From Ancylomarina sp. 16SWW S1-10-2 (GTDB taxonomy: Bacteria > Bacteroidota > Bacteroidia > Bacteroidales > Marinifilaceae), in NCBI RefSeq assembly GCF_009669305.1, contig NZ_SADB01000012.1, forward strand, positions 1-64,000: DNA of 64,000 nt, given 5' to 3'. Below the pieces are notes generated by a model that saw nothing but the letters and a program-made list of their open reading frames with translations, ran no database searches and was not told the DNA's origin. The position numbers and the translations under genes were made by a program. Below, piece by piece: positions 9,800 to 17,902 of the stretch (its first letter is position 1; each line of letters opens with the position of its first letter).

Positions 9800-9898
9800 C
9801 TATCTATATATCTAAATTTTCTATTAGCTTATAGATTAACCACATCAATTCTTATATTAAAGAAAATTAAGGTTTTAGCTTGATATGAGCAAATTATA

Positions 9899-9929
9899 TT
9901 TTGTATTAAATACGATAGGTTTATCTTTG
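9899..9929 (+). promoter_or_regulatory. Promoter of the phosphofructokinase gene
   Basis: TTTTG at 9899-9903 and TATCTTTG at 9922-9929, spaced 18 nt, match the Bacteroidota -33/-7 pattern. The start codon of the downstream gene is about 80 nt further on. Confidence 0.65.
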
Positions 9930-10009
9930 CCACTTAATTATTAAAAAAGCAATAAAATCTTGTCCTTAGACTTAAACTAAAGGCTAGAATTAAAATACAA
10001 CTAAAAACC

Positions 10010-11230
10010 ATGAAAGATTCAGTAGTAATATTGTGTGGCGGTGGACCAGCTCCAGGAATTAACACCGTAATAAGTAGTGTAGGAAAAATATTTCTTAAGA
10101 ATGGATATCGCGTAATTGGTATGCATGAAGGATACAAAGGCCTTTTTTCTGAAAATCCTGAAACTCAAGATTTAGATTTTCCATTTCTTGACGGTATTTT
10201 CAGTAAAGGTGGATCTTCTCTTAAAATGAGTCGTTTTAAACCTAAAGACACCGATTTCAACACGAATTTCTTTGTTAAGAACAATGTGAAGCTATTAGTC
10301 ACCATTGGAGGAGATGATACAGCATCTACAGCAAATCGTATTTCTAAATATTTAGAAGATAATCAAATTTCAATTTCAAATATTCACGTACCTAAAACTA
10401 TTGACAATGATCTTCCATTACCTGTGGGCTCTCCTACTTTTGGATTTCATTCTGCCAAAAATGAAGGTGTGCGTATTGCGACAACAGTTTATGAAGATGC
10501 TCGTACATCGCAAAACTGGTTTGTATTAGCTGCAATGGGACGTGAAGCAGGTCACTTAGCTTTTGAGATTGGTGTTTCTACTCATTTCCCAATGATTATT
10601 ATTCCTGAAATGTTTAACAAGACTGATATCTCTGCTGATAAAATTGCCAACTTGGTTATTTCATCAATAATAAAACGCCGTATTCTAGGATTAAACTATG
10701 GTGCTGCTATTATAAGTGAAGGTGTTTTCCACTTTATGGATACCAAAGAAATTGAAAGTACAGGTATCAACTTCACATACGATAACCATGGTCACCCAGA
10801 GTTGTTTAACGTAAGTAAATCGCACGTATTTAATATGTTTATTCAACGTAAAATTAAATCGTACAATCTAAATATTGGTACTCGTCCAGTAGAATTAGGT
10901 TTTGGATTACGTTGTTGTCCCCCCGTTGCTTACGATTTAGATTTATGTACTATGTTAGGAAATGGTGTTTACAAGCTATTTAAAGCTGGACAATCGAAAT
11001 GTATGGTAACTGTTGATCCTAAAGGAGATTCTGCCCCTCTGTTTCTTAAAGATGTAGAAGATGAGAATGGTAAAGTTAAACCTCGTTTGGTTGATATTAA
11101 TAGTGAGAAAGTTCAATCAGTAATGAACAACAACTTACATTATTTATGTGAAGAAGATTTGGAAGCGGCTAAAACATACTTACCAGATGCAGAAAACTAT
11201 TTATTCAAAAAGATCTTGAACTGGGAATAA
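10010..11230 (+). CDS. 6-phosphofructokinase, pyrophosphate-type signatures
   Basis: This 406-residue enzyme phosphorylates fructose 6-phosphate to the 1,6-bisphosphate in glycolysis. The phosphoryl-donor site reads GGDDT (100-104) and the catalytic loop PKTIDND (128-134). In ATP-dependent enzymes the corresponding residues are Gly (GGDGS, GTIDN). Asp103 and Lys129 are the residues that mark PPi-dependent PFKs, where they block the ATP alpha-phosphate pocket and favour pyrophosphate, allowing the step to run in reverse. Substrate-side motif MGREAG (176-181) is intact. The gene is monocistronic with its own promoter and terminator. PPi use is inferred from family knowledge. Confidence 0.9.
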   Translation: MKDSVVILCGGGPAPGINTVISSVGKIFLKNGYRVIGMHEGYKGLFSENPETQDLDFPFLDGIFSKGGSSLKMSRFKPKDTDFNTNFFVKNNVKLLVTIGGDDTASTANRISKYLEDNQISISNIHVPKTIDNDLPLPVGSPTFGFHSAKNEGVRIATTVYEDARTSQNWFVLAAMGREAGHLAFEIGVSTHFPMIIIPEMFNKTDISADKIANLVISSIIKRRILGLNYGAAIISEGVFHFMDTKEIESTGINFTYDNHGHPELFNVSKSHVFNMFIQRKIKSYNLNIGTRPVELGFGLRCCPPVAYDLDLCTMLGNGVYKLFKAGQSKCMVTVDPKGDSAPLFLKDVEDENGKVKPRLVDINSEKVQSVMNNNLHYLCEEDLEAAKTYLPDAENYLFKKILNWE

Positions 11231-11257
11231 AATAGTACTTTTTATAATTACTTAAAG

Positions 11258-11291
11258 CCCAAATCACATCATTGATTTGGGTTTTCTTTTA
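11258..11291 (+). terminator. Terminator of the phosphofructokinase gene
   Basis: A perfect 9-bp stem, CCCAAATCA / TGATTTGGG, with loop CATCAT is followed by TTTTCTTTT. It lies 27 bases after the stop codon. Confidence 0.85.
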
Positions 11292-11585
11292 TCTGCTATT
11301 TTCAACTCATCCAAAACTTATTAATGAAAGAAACACCAAAATAATACGTTAACAAATTTCGTAAAAGACTATTGATGCAACAATATGTTGGTAGAAGAAG
11401 CTATCAGCACCAAGAAGCCAATAATATCTTGATAAATTGTAAAATAAAACTAACTACTAGGCGTAATCCATTTATTTAAAACTCCCATTGGCTCATAGTT
11501 GTCTGACTGCTAACAACTAACCACAAAACTTATCAAAACACAATTAAAATCTAAATATTATTTTAAATAAAATAGCCTCAATCGC

Positions 11586-11615
11586 TTGTTTTATCTGATA
11601 AAAACTCTACTTTTG
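11586..11615 (+). promoter_or_regulatory. Promoter A: start of a short apparently non-coding transcript
   Basis: TTG (11586-11588) and TACTTTTG (11608-11615) are spaced 19 nt. The segment TATCTGATAAAAA just upstream of the -7 box is shared with promoter B at 12025-12047. No open frame of useful length follows before the terminator ending at 11779. Confidence 0.6.
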
Positions 11616-11779
11616 CCAACGCTTTGAAAAAATAAAGACATTCTAATTTATTTCAAATCAACATCTGATCAAATCATTCTTTTAATTAAGAATTAGATAT
11701 AAAGATCTTTCTCACACCTGGCTTCCACCTGTGTGAGTTAAGCTAAGCCCTTATCATTTATTTGGTAAGGGCTTTTTGT
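11616..11779 (+). ncRNA. Candidate short transcript between promoter A and a double-hairpin terminator
   Basis: Promoter A would yield an RNA of about 160 nt with no convincing reading frame. It ends in a 77-nt module (11703-11779) with a first hairpin CTCACAC ... GTGTGAG and a second, terminator-like hairpin AAGCCCTTA ... TAAGGGCTT plus T-run. Almost the same module follows the acetate transporter gene at 12667-12743. This may be a small RNA, a leader whose gene was lost, or the remnant of a duplicated transporter. Transcription is inferred only. Confidence 0.4.
11703..11779 (+). terminator. Double-hairpin terminator module, copy A
   Basis: AGATCTTTCTCACAC opens the module. The hairpin CTCACAC/GTGTGAG (11711-11737) is followed by AAGCCCTTA ... 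TAAGGGC and TTTTT. It is about 85% identical by eye to copy B at 12667-12743, with compensating changes in the terminator stem (CCCTTA/TAAGGG against CCCTCATCA/TGATGAGGG). Confidence 0.75.
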
Positions 11780-12024
11780 TTGCATTTCGGCTTTATTAAT
11801 AATAAAAAGCGTTCAATAATTTCGCGTTCAAATCCCTTCAATAAATCATATTAAGAAAACTCATCGCTATTTATATCAACTCTATACACAATAGTACAAA
11901 CACCACATACTACTGATTACTAATGTAATTCAAGACACACAAAGCCCCACAAACATGCACGTAGTTACTTTTATAACTAGATACAAATTTACAAATTGTA
12001 ATAACTTACTTTTAAGGATGCTAT

Positions 12025-12047
12025 ATCTGATAAAAAGAATACTTTTG
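12025..12047 (+). promoter_or_regulatory. Promoter B of the acetate transporter gene
   Basis: TACTTTTG at 12040-12047 matches the -7 box and is preceded by TATCTGATAAAAA as in promoter A. The -33 region is poor. The position, 28 nt before the ATG at 12075, argues that translation starts at 12075 and not at the upstream in-frame ATG at 11955. Confidence 0.55.
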
Positions 12048-12074
12048 CGGCTGCTTTTCACACAAAAAATAAAA

Positions 12075-12650
12075 ATGGAAAACACACAATTAATTATTCA
12101 AAAGGATACTACAGCGAATCCAGGACCATTAGGACTTTGCGGATTTGGATTAACCACAATCCTATTAAACCTTCATAATGCTGGTTTATTTGGCTTAGAT
12201 ACGATGATTCTTGCAATGGGAATCTTTTTTGGTGGTATTACTCAAGTTATTGTAGGAAGTATGGAGTGGAAAAAGAATAACATCTTTGGCACCATGGCTT
12301 TTACATCTTACGGTATTTTTTGGTTGACATTAGTATTTCTATTGATTCTTCCAAAAATGGGCTTAGGAACAGCTCCAACACCTATAGCAATGGGGTATTT
12401 CTTATCTGTTTGGGGTATTCTTTCATTGGGGTTCTTTGTAGCAACTCTAAAATTAGGTAGAGCATTAGCCATTCTATTTGCTACAGTTGTTATATTATTT
12501 GCTTTATTAGCAATTGCCAACTTCACAGGTAATCACATGATTCATACTATTGCAGGTATCGAAGGTGTTATTTGTGGCTCTATTGCGGTTTATATTGCAA
12601 TGGCACAACTTTTTGAAACGGTATATGGTCGTCAAATTCTTCCTTTATAA
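12075..12650 (+). CDS. Acetate uptake transporter, GPR1/FUN34/YaaH (SatP) family
   Basis: This is a 191-residue inner-membrane protein with six hydrophobic segments. The family signature NPGPLGL stands near the N-terminus, before TM1, as in E. coli SatP, an acetate/succinate-proton symporter of about 188 residues. I choose the ATG at 12075 (MENTQLI) because the length then matches the family and because a promoter -7 box lies upstream of it. A frame opening at 11955 would add 40 residues through the promoter. Role: uptake of acetate or other short monocarboxylates. The gene is flanked on both sides by the same double-hairpin terminator module. Confidence 0.9.
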   Translation: MENTQLIIQKDTTANPGPLGLCGFGLTTILLNLHNAGLFGLDTMILAMGIFFGGITQVIVGSMEWKKNNIFGTMAFTSYGIFWLTLVFLLILPKMGLGTAPTPIAMGYFLSVWGILSLGFFVATLKLGRALAILFATVVILFALLAIANFTGNHMIHTIAGIEGVICGSIAVYIAMAQLFETVYGRQILPL

Positions 12651-12666
12651 ATAAAGGACTGATATA

Positions 12667-12743
12667 AGATCTTTCTCACACTGGGCTTCCACCTGTGTGA
12701 GTTCAGTTAAGCCCTCATCATTCATTTGATGAGGGCTTTTTAA
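12667..12743 (+). terminator. Double-hairpin terminator module, copy B
   Basis: It lies 17 bases after the transporter stop codon. CTCACAC/GTGTGAG forms the first hairpin, and AAGCCCTCATCA ... TGATGAGGGCTT with a T-run forms the intrinsic terminator. It is homologous to copy A at 11703-11779. Confidence 0.85.
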
Positions 12744-12763
12744 ATATCTTATTTCTGAGATAC

Positions 12764-12798
12764 AAAAAGAGCCACATTTTATCAATGTGGCTCTTTTT
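12764..12798. terminator. Bidirectional terminator between satP-like gene and proX
   Basis: A perfect stem AAAAAGAGCCACATT / AATGTGGCTCTTTTT leaves T-runs on both strands, so it can end transcripts of the betaine operon (minus strand) and readthrough from the plus strand. Confidence 0.85.
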
Positions 12799-12828
12799 AT
12801 ATATTAATTTAAAGCTTCAGTTTCTAGA

Positions 12829-13701
12829 TTATTTCATCCAAGAATCAACCAATACTTTATTAGCTTTATACCATTTAGTAGCTCCTGCTTCTTCTCCATT
12901 GTCTTTAATAGCTGTCATTAATTCATACAACTGTGCTTCTTCAAGCTTAAAGTTTTTGAAAAAAGTAGCCGCTTCAGGTTTGTCTTGTGCAAATCCTTTT
13001 CGTGAAATAATTGTACAAGCATCCTGTGGGTAAATTCCTTTAGGATCTTCTAAATATTTCAAGTCGTTTTTGGTCCATTTAAAATGAGGTTTCCAACCCG
13101 TAACAACAACCCATTCTTGTTTTTTGATTGCTTTCTCAAGACTAGCTACCATTGCTGGTCCACTCGATGTAATTTGCTCAAAATCTAGTTTGTATTCGTC
13201 TATTGCTTTAAGCGTGTTGGCATGAATACCTGCACCAGCACCAATACCAATGATTTCGCCATCAAATTTATCTTTATTGGCATTTAATTCTTCTATAGAG
13301 TTAATCGTAACATACGCAGGAACAACTAAACCAGTAGTCCCCTCGCTAAACGATTCACCTAATTTTACTAAGTCATCACCATAACTAGCCCAATAATCTT
13401 TATGTGTATTTGGCAACCATGCATCAAGAAAAACATCCCCTTTTGAATCCTTTTTTGACAATTCGCCATAGATCATACCCGGCGCTAAATTGGTCAAATC
13501 TACTTTAAAACCATGTGCTTCAAGAGCAGCTTTAGACAAATAAGTAAAAGCAATACCTTCACTCCAATTGGGATAAAAGATGCTAACTTCCTTCTTATCT
13601 TTACTTCTTTCTTTTTTCTTTCCACTGTTTTTGCATGAACTAACTGAGACAGTTAATAAAGCAGCAACAAGTAAAATTCCTAAATTTCTTAATTTCATCA
13701 T
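12829..13701 (-). CDS. proX: Glycine betaine ABC transporter, substrate-binding lipoprotein
   Basis: This 290-residue periplasmic binding protein of the OpuAC/ProX family captures glycine betaine or a similar quaternary amine for osmoprotection. It has a lipoprotein signal peptide with lipobox VSSC and Cys23, so it is membrane-tethered. The body contains typical family segments: YPNWSEGIAFTYLSK near the start, LGESFSEGTTGLVVPAY, and WVVVTGWKPHF with Trp/His residues that contribute to the aromatic cage. It is the last gene of the proV-proW-proX operon, 24 bp after the permease. Confidence 0.9.
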   Translation of the reverse strand: MMKLRNLGILLVAALLTVSVSSCKNSGKKKERSKDKKEVSIFYPNWSEGIAFTYLSKAALEAHGFKVDLTNLAPGMIYGELSKKDSKGDVFLDAWLPNTHKDYWASYGDDLVKLGESFSEGTTGLVVPAYVTINSIEELNANKDKFDGEIIGIGAGAGIHANTLKAIDEYKLDFEQITSSGPAMVASLEKAIKKQEWVVVTGWKPHFKWTKNDLKYLEDPKGIYPQDACTIISRKGFAQDKPEAATFFKNFKLEEAQLYELMTAIKDNGEEAGATKWYKANKVLVDSWMK

Positions 13702-13725
13702 AATTCTATTTATAGGTTATTATAA

Positions 13726-14586
13726 TTATTTTTTTGCAATAGCTTGTGTGACTCTGTCCAAGATAATAGCCAAAATGACAATGCCTAATCCCGATTCAAA
13801 ACCTTTTGCAACGTCGTTTTGCTGAATTCCCTGGTAAACAATACTTCCAAGTCCTTTAGCGCCTACCATTGAGGCGATAACCACCATTGATAACGCCAAT
13901 AGTATCACCTGATTAATACCAGCAAGAATAGTCGGTTTTGCCAAAGGCAACTGTATTTTAAATAAGATTTGTTTTTCGGTTGCACCAAAAGCACGTCCTG
14001 CTTCAATCACATCCGAGGGAACATTTTTAATTCCTAAACTGGTTAAACGCACAGCTGGTGGAAGCGAGAAAATCACTGTAGCCACTACACCCGGCGTATT
14101 TCCAACACTGAAAAAGAAAATTGCTGGAATAAGGTAAACAAAAGCTGGCATGGTTTGCATTAAATCAAGCATAGGCCGAATAATTACATCAGCAGTTTTG
14201 CTTCTAGCAGCCAAAATTCCTAGAGGAATACTAAAAAGCAGAGCTATAAGGGTTGAAACTAGAACCAAGGTGGTTGTTTGTATAGATTCTTTCCAGTATC
14301 CCATTGCGAAAATTAAGAATAATCCTAAAATGACAAATATTGCCATTCCACTTCCTTTTTTTAATCCTTCTACTTTAAAGGCATTTTTCCCAGCATTGGC
14401 ATAATAAGCTGCTAAGGCTACTAATACAATAATAACATAAAAAGGAATTCCCAACAATATGTCATTCATACCATCAACGGTCCACGTAATAACGTCGTCA
14501 ATAGCACCCCACAAGCCCGAAAAATTCTCTTCCAGTTTATTAATTCCAGATTCTATATATGTACCAAGATCAATTAATTTTTCCAT
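13726..14586 (-). CDS. proW: Glycine betaine ABC transporter, permease
   Basis: This 286-residue inner-membrane permease of the BPD_transp_1 type has about six to seven hydrophobic segments. An N-terminal amphipathic extension (about 1-40) resembles that of ProW. The cytoplasmic coupling loop (EAA motif) reads EAGRAFGATEKQILFKIQLP at about residues 192-211 and contacts the ATPase. MPAFVYLIPAIFFFSVG is typical of betaine permeases. It is separated by a single base from proV upstream, so translation is probably coupled. Confidence 0.92.
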   Translation of the reverse strand: MEKLIDLGTYIESGINKLEENFSGLWGAIDDVITWTVDGMNDILLGIPFYVIIVLVALAAYYANAGKNAFKVEGLKKGSGMAIFVILGLFLIFAMGYWKESIQTTTLVLVSTLIALLFSIPLGILAARSKTADVIIRPMLDLMQTMPAFVYLIPAIFFFSVGNTPGVVATVIFSLPPAVRLTSLGIKNVPSDVIEAGRAFGATEKQILFKIQLPLAKPTILAGINQVILLALSMVVIASMVGAKGLGSIVYQGIQQNDVAKGFESGLGIVILAIILDRVTQAIAKK

Positions 14587-14587
14587 A

Positions 14588-15832
14588 TTACATGTCGTTT
14601 GCTTGTTCTTTTAATTCACTTATCTCTTTTTTCCCAAATCGCGTAGCTTCAATAATCAACGAAGCTTGAGATATCAGACCAAGTAACTTCCCAGTGTCCT
14701 CCTCTATAACAGCTAAAGGATATTTAATCCCTGTAATTAGGGGTAACATATCTTCTACAGAATAGGATTTATAGACACTCGGAACATTTGTCTTCAGAAC
14801 TTTCTCAACAGAAATTGCTTTCTCTTTTTCCAATTCCAAAAGATCTTGTAACCAAACGTAACCAAGAAATTTTCTATCTTCATCTTCAACAGGAAGCACA
14901 TCAACTCCAATAGTACGCATTTTTCGGATAGCTCCTTTAGGACCATCTTTAGGCATTTGAACCAGCGTATTCTTGGTAAACATGAGCGTTTCTGCCGTAA
15001 TAATAGTTTTTCGATCTACTTTATTAACAAATGCTTCAACATATTCAGTTGCAGGGTTTGTTAGAATTTCTTCAGCAGTTCCAATTTGGTCCACAACACC
15101 ATCTTTCATAATAGCAATACGGTCCCCAATTTTCATTGCCTCATCCAAATCGTGAGTAATAAATACGATCGTTTTTTTCAGCTTGCTTTGTATGGCCAAT
15201 AGTTCATCCTGCATATCCGATTTAATAAGTGGATCAAGTGCAGAAAATGCTTCATCCATAAGCAAAACTTCAGGATTGTTTGCTAAAGCGCGTGCCAAAC
15301 CGACACGCTGTTGCATTCCTCCTGACATGGATGAAGGGAATTGATATTCATAACCTTTTAAGCCTACAGTTTCGAGTGCCTCTAGCGCTTTTTCTTCCCG
15401 CTCCTGCTTTTCTTCTCCTCTAATCTCTAATCCAAAAGCAGCATTCTCAAGAATCGTTCTGTGTGGCAAAAGGCCAAACTTTTGAAATACCATACTCATC
15501 TCGGTACGTCTGGTTTCCAATAGTTCTTTATTTGACTCACGAGTAATATCATGTTCATCGAAAAAAACTTTACCGGCGGTAGGTTCGTTAAGTCGATTTA
15601 AACAACGGATTAAAGTAGATTTTCCACTACCTGATAAACCCATGATAACAAATATCTCTCCTTCCTTAATCTCAAAGTTAACCTTATTTACCCCAACAGT
15701 ACATTTTGTTTTCTTTAGAATTTCTTCTTTTGAAACTCCCTTATCCAGTAAGGCAAGTGCCTCCTGTTTACGTTTTCCAAAAATCAGGGTTAAATCCTCA
15801 ACCTTAATTTTTATTTTTCTTTTATCCGGCAT
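14588..15832 (-). CDS. proV: Glycine betaine ABC transporter, ATP-binding subunit with CBS pair
   Basis: This 414-residue ATPase energises osmoprotectant import. Walker A GLSGSGKST lies at 65-73, the ABC signature SGGMQQR around 170-176, and Walker B VLLMDEAFSALDP at 189-201. The C-terminal part (about 280-400) holds two CBS domains, which in OpuA-type transporters sense ionic strength and gate activity. An N-terminal extension with KKTKCTVGVNKV (40-51) is usual for ProV. It is the first gene of the operon. No clear TAnnTTTG box was found in the roughly 200 bp upstream, where osmotic control would be expected. Confidence 0.93.
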   Translation of the reverse strand: MPDKRKIKIKVEDLTLIFGKRKQEALALLDKGVSKEEILKKTKCTVGVNKVNFEIKEGEIFVIMGLSGSGKSTLIRCLNRLNEPTAGKVFFDEHDITRESNKELLETRRTEMSMVFQKFGLLPHRTILENAAFGLEIRGEEKQEREEKALEALETVGLKGYEYQFPSSMSGGMQQRVGLARALANNPEVLLMDEAFSALDPLIKSDMQDELLAIQSKLKKTIVFITHDLDEAMKIGDRIAIMKDGVVDQIGTAEEILTNPATEYVEAFVNKVDRKTIITAETLMFTKNTLVQMPKDGPKGAIRKMRTIGVDVLPVEDEDRKFLGYVWLQDLLELEKEKAISVEKVLKTNVPSVYKSYSVEDMLPLITGIKYPLAVIEEDTGKLLGLISQASLIIEATRFGKKEISELKEQANDM

Positions 15833-16030
15833 AACATCTCATTTTTCTAATAAATACTTCCAGGCAAACCCTAGAAGTACTTAAAGACATCTCACTTTCG
15901 TGAAATAAGCATTTTAAGAGGCAAGCCTCTCATCCAATAGTAAAAATACGTTTTAAAAAAGCATTTTGAAAATAAAACATTTTCATTTTCAACCTTATAC
16001 CCCCGAAACAAGCCTCGAGAATTCTATTGA

Positions 16031-17179
16031 TTAAAAGTAATAGCCCACATTAATATTGAAACGCATTGCCCAATCGGCATCAGGAGTTCCTTCAGCCAAA
16101 GCACCCGTCCATTGAGATCCTAACCAAGGTTGATTTTTACCAGCAGCCATATCGATATAAGTGTAAATATTACCTGCAGTAAACATAGCACCGGTTACAT
16201 TCATCATTGAATCTTCGAAAGAGCTTTCTGCCTTATCCATATATCCAAAATCGTTATAAATAATAACACTCGATACTGGTCCCCATTCTAAAGGAATAGA
16301 ATAACTTAATCCAAGTGTATATATGCTAGCTTCGGCAGCAACCAAATAGGGTGCACCATAAGCAGTCATAGCTACAACATCATCTCGTTCGCCATCTGGA
16401 TTCTCAGGACTGTATTTGTAATTGGCTATTTGAGCTTTTACTCCGAATTGACCTGCTTTTAATTCGTAATAGGCAGCAAGAGCATAATGATTACCTGTTT
16501 CTTCGGTATCTATATTGTATAAACCACCATATTGAGCAGAGACACCAATACGATGTTTAGCATTGGTATTGTTGATTTTATAAGACAAATCTCCATTAAG
16601 TTGATTCACCTCTTTATTTCTCAAAATCATATTCTCACCTTCCTTAATCGAACTAACGTCATAAGAATAACGGCTATCGGAAGCATCCGTACCTCCAAAG
16701 TCTTCGGCATTTTTGAAGAAGGCTAGACTGTAGTCCCACTTTTCCCCTTGATGCGTATACTTTAGCCCCATGTCGTGATCATCTTCTAATCCAACATAGT
16801 AGTTTAAGCTAAAGAACCATGAGTTTGAATTGTATTTTGTGATACCAAAAGGCACCTGAGTTAAACCAAATTGTAATTCGTCGTTTTCATTAAAGTCGTA
16901 CGCAATCCAACCTTGTTTCAACATGCCTCCGCCATAAGAATCAGAATAGAATCGATATTCAGCATTAAGTTTTAAACCTTTATATTTTGCTTTCGCATTT
17001 AGTCGAAACACATCGAAACCCAAATCGCCACCGCGTTTTTTTTGTGCATCTTTCCAGCTTGAATAGTTGTAGTTGAATCGTAATGCTCCGCCAATATCAA
17101 CAGAAGGTTTCTCCTGCGCATTAACAGAAATAGTAGACAATAGGAAACAAATTCCCAGCCACGTTTTTAAATAAAACAT
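16031..17179 (-). CDS. Porin-like outer-membrane beta-barrel protein
   Basis: This 382-residue secreted protein has a signal peptide ending near residue 21 (VNA-QEKP). The rest consists of alternating amphipathic strands with aromatic girdles (ALRFNYNYSSW, LNAEYRFYSDS, KWDYSLAFFK) and a C-terminal strand ending in aromatic residues (NINVGYYF), the usual signal for outer-membrane insertion. It resembles the phosphate-selective (OprO/OprP) porin type, but ion choice cannot be read. It lies 198 bp upstream of proV on the same strand and may let betaine or other osmolytes through the outer membrane. That link rests on position alone. Confidence 0.75.
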   Translation of the reverse strand: MFYLKTWLGICFLLSTISVNAQEKPSVDIGGALRFNYNYSSWKDAQKKRGGDLGFDVFRLNAKAKYKGLKLNAEYRFYSDSYGGGMLKQGWIAYDFNENDELQFGLTQVPFGITKYNSNSWFFSLNYYVGLEDDHDMGLKYTHQGEKWDYSLAFFKNAEDFGGTDASDSRYSYDVSSIKEGENMILRNKEVNQLNGDLSYKINNTNAKHRIGVSAQYGGLYNIDTEETGNHYALAAYYELKAGQFGVKAQIANYKYSPENPDGERDDVVAMTAYGAPYLVAAEASIYTLGLSYSIPLEWGPVSSVIIYNDFGYMDKAESSFEDSMMNVTGAMFTAGNIYTYIDMAAGKNQPWLGSQWTGALAEGTPDADWAMRFNINVGYYF

Positions 17180-17902
17180 AAGTGTAATTTAAATGAATAT
17201 ATATACACATGCAAAATATGACATGCATGCAATCAAGTATCCGTTTTAACGGATATATAGGTATGCTTAATTATTGGATGGAGGAAGAAATCTATCGGAC
17301 AGTACTCTGAAAATAAGAAACTGAAAACTATAGATTCTGATATTTCTTTTATTGTGAAGTTCACCTTGTTTTAATCCCATACCATACAAAGATAGTTAAT
17401 AAATACAGCATCACAAGTTAATAGACTGATTTATAAATACATTTCGCTTTTAAACAGATCAAAATAACACTAATATTGTTAAACTTCAGAAATACTATAG
17501 TCTGACATAAAGTTAGGTAATGGATGTTTAAGTCCTCACTATTCAATAGAAAAGAACTTTTTATTTTACTTCTTTTTTCAAACTTGAGACAAAAAATGCA
17601 AACCGTGGAACATTTCTTAGACTAATTTCGGTTATGAGCTATAAAGAATGGGTTAAAATTCTATCCATAAAGTTTTAGTAAAACGAAATAAGCTAAAAAA
17701 GAGCCTCTATGTTAATTAAATATAGAATTCACCATCATCTTATTAGTAGTCTTAAAGACATCATTAGTATTAAAATACAGATCTAATATATAAATATTTA
17801 AGTCGCTATTAACCTAAAAACAAGTATTGTTGATAACTTAAGCTTGAAAATTTATAAATAAAAACTATTTTTGCTCCTAGAATTATCACTTCAACTAAAT
17901 AA
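17180..17902. other. 723-bp intergenic region between divergent genes
   Basis: It holds the promoter of the TPR gene at its right end. A small palindrome ATCCGTTTTAACGGAT occurs near 17240, in the leader of the porin gene, and could be an operator or a weak hairpin. The remaining sequence is AT-rich, with stop codons in all frames. No gene is supported. Confidence 0.5.
17844..17873 (+). promoter_or_regulatory. Promoter of the TPR gene
   Basis: TTG at 17844-17846 and TATTTTTG at 17866-17873, spaced 19 nt, lie 30 nt before the start codon. This is a good match to the Bacteroidota consensus. Confidence 0.65.

Noticed and set aside
17523-17633. 36-codon frame starting MFKSSLFNRKELF
   Set aside because: Too short, no promoter or ribosome-binding context, no similarity recognised.
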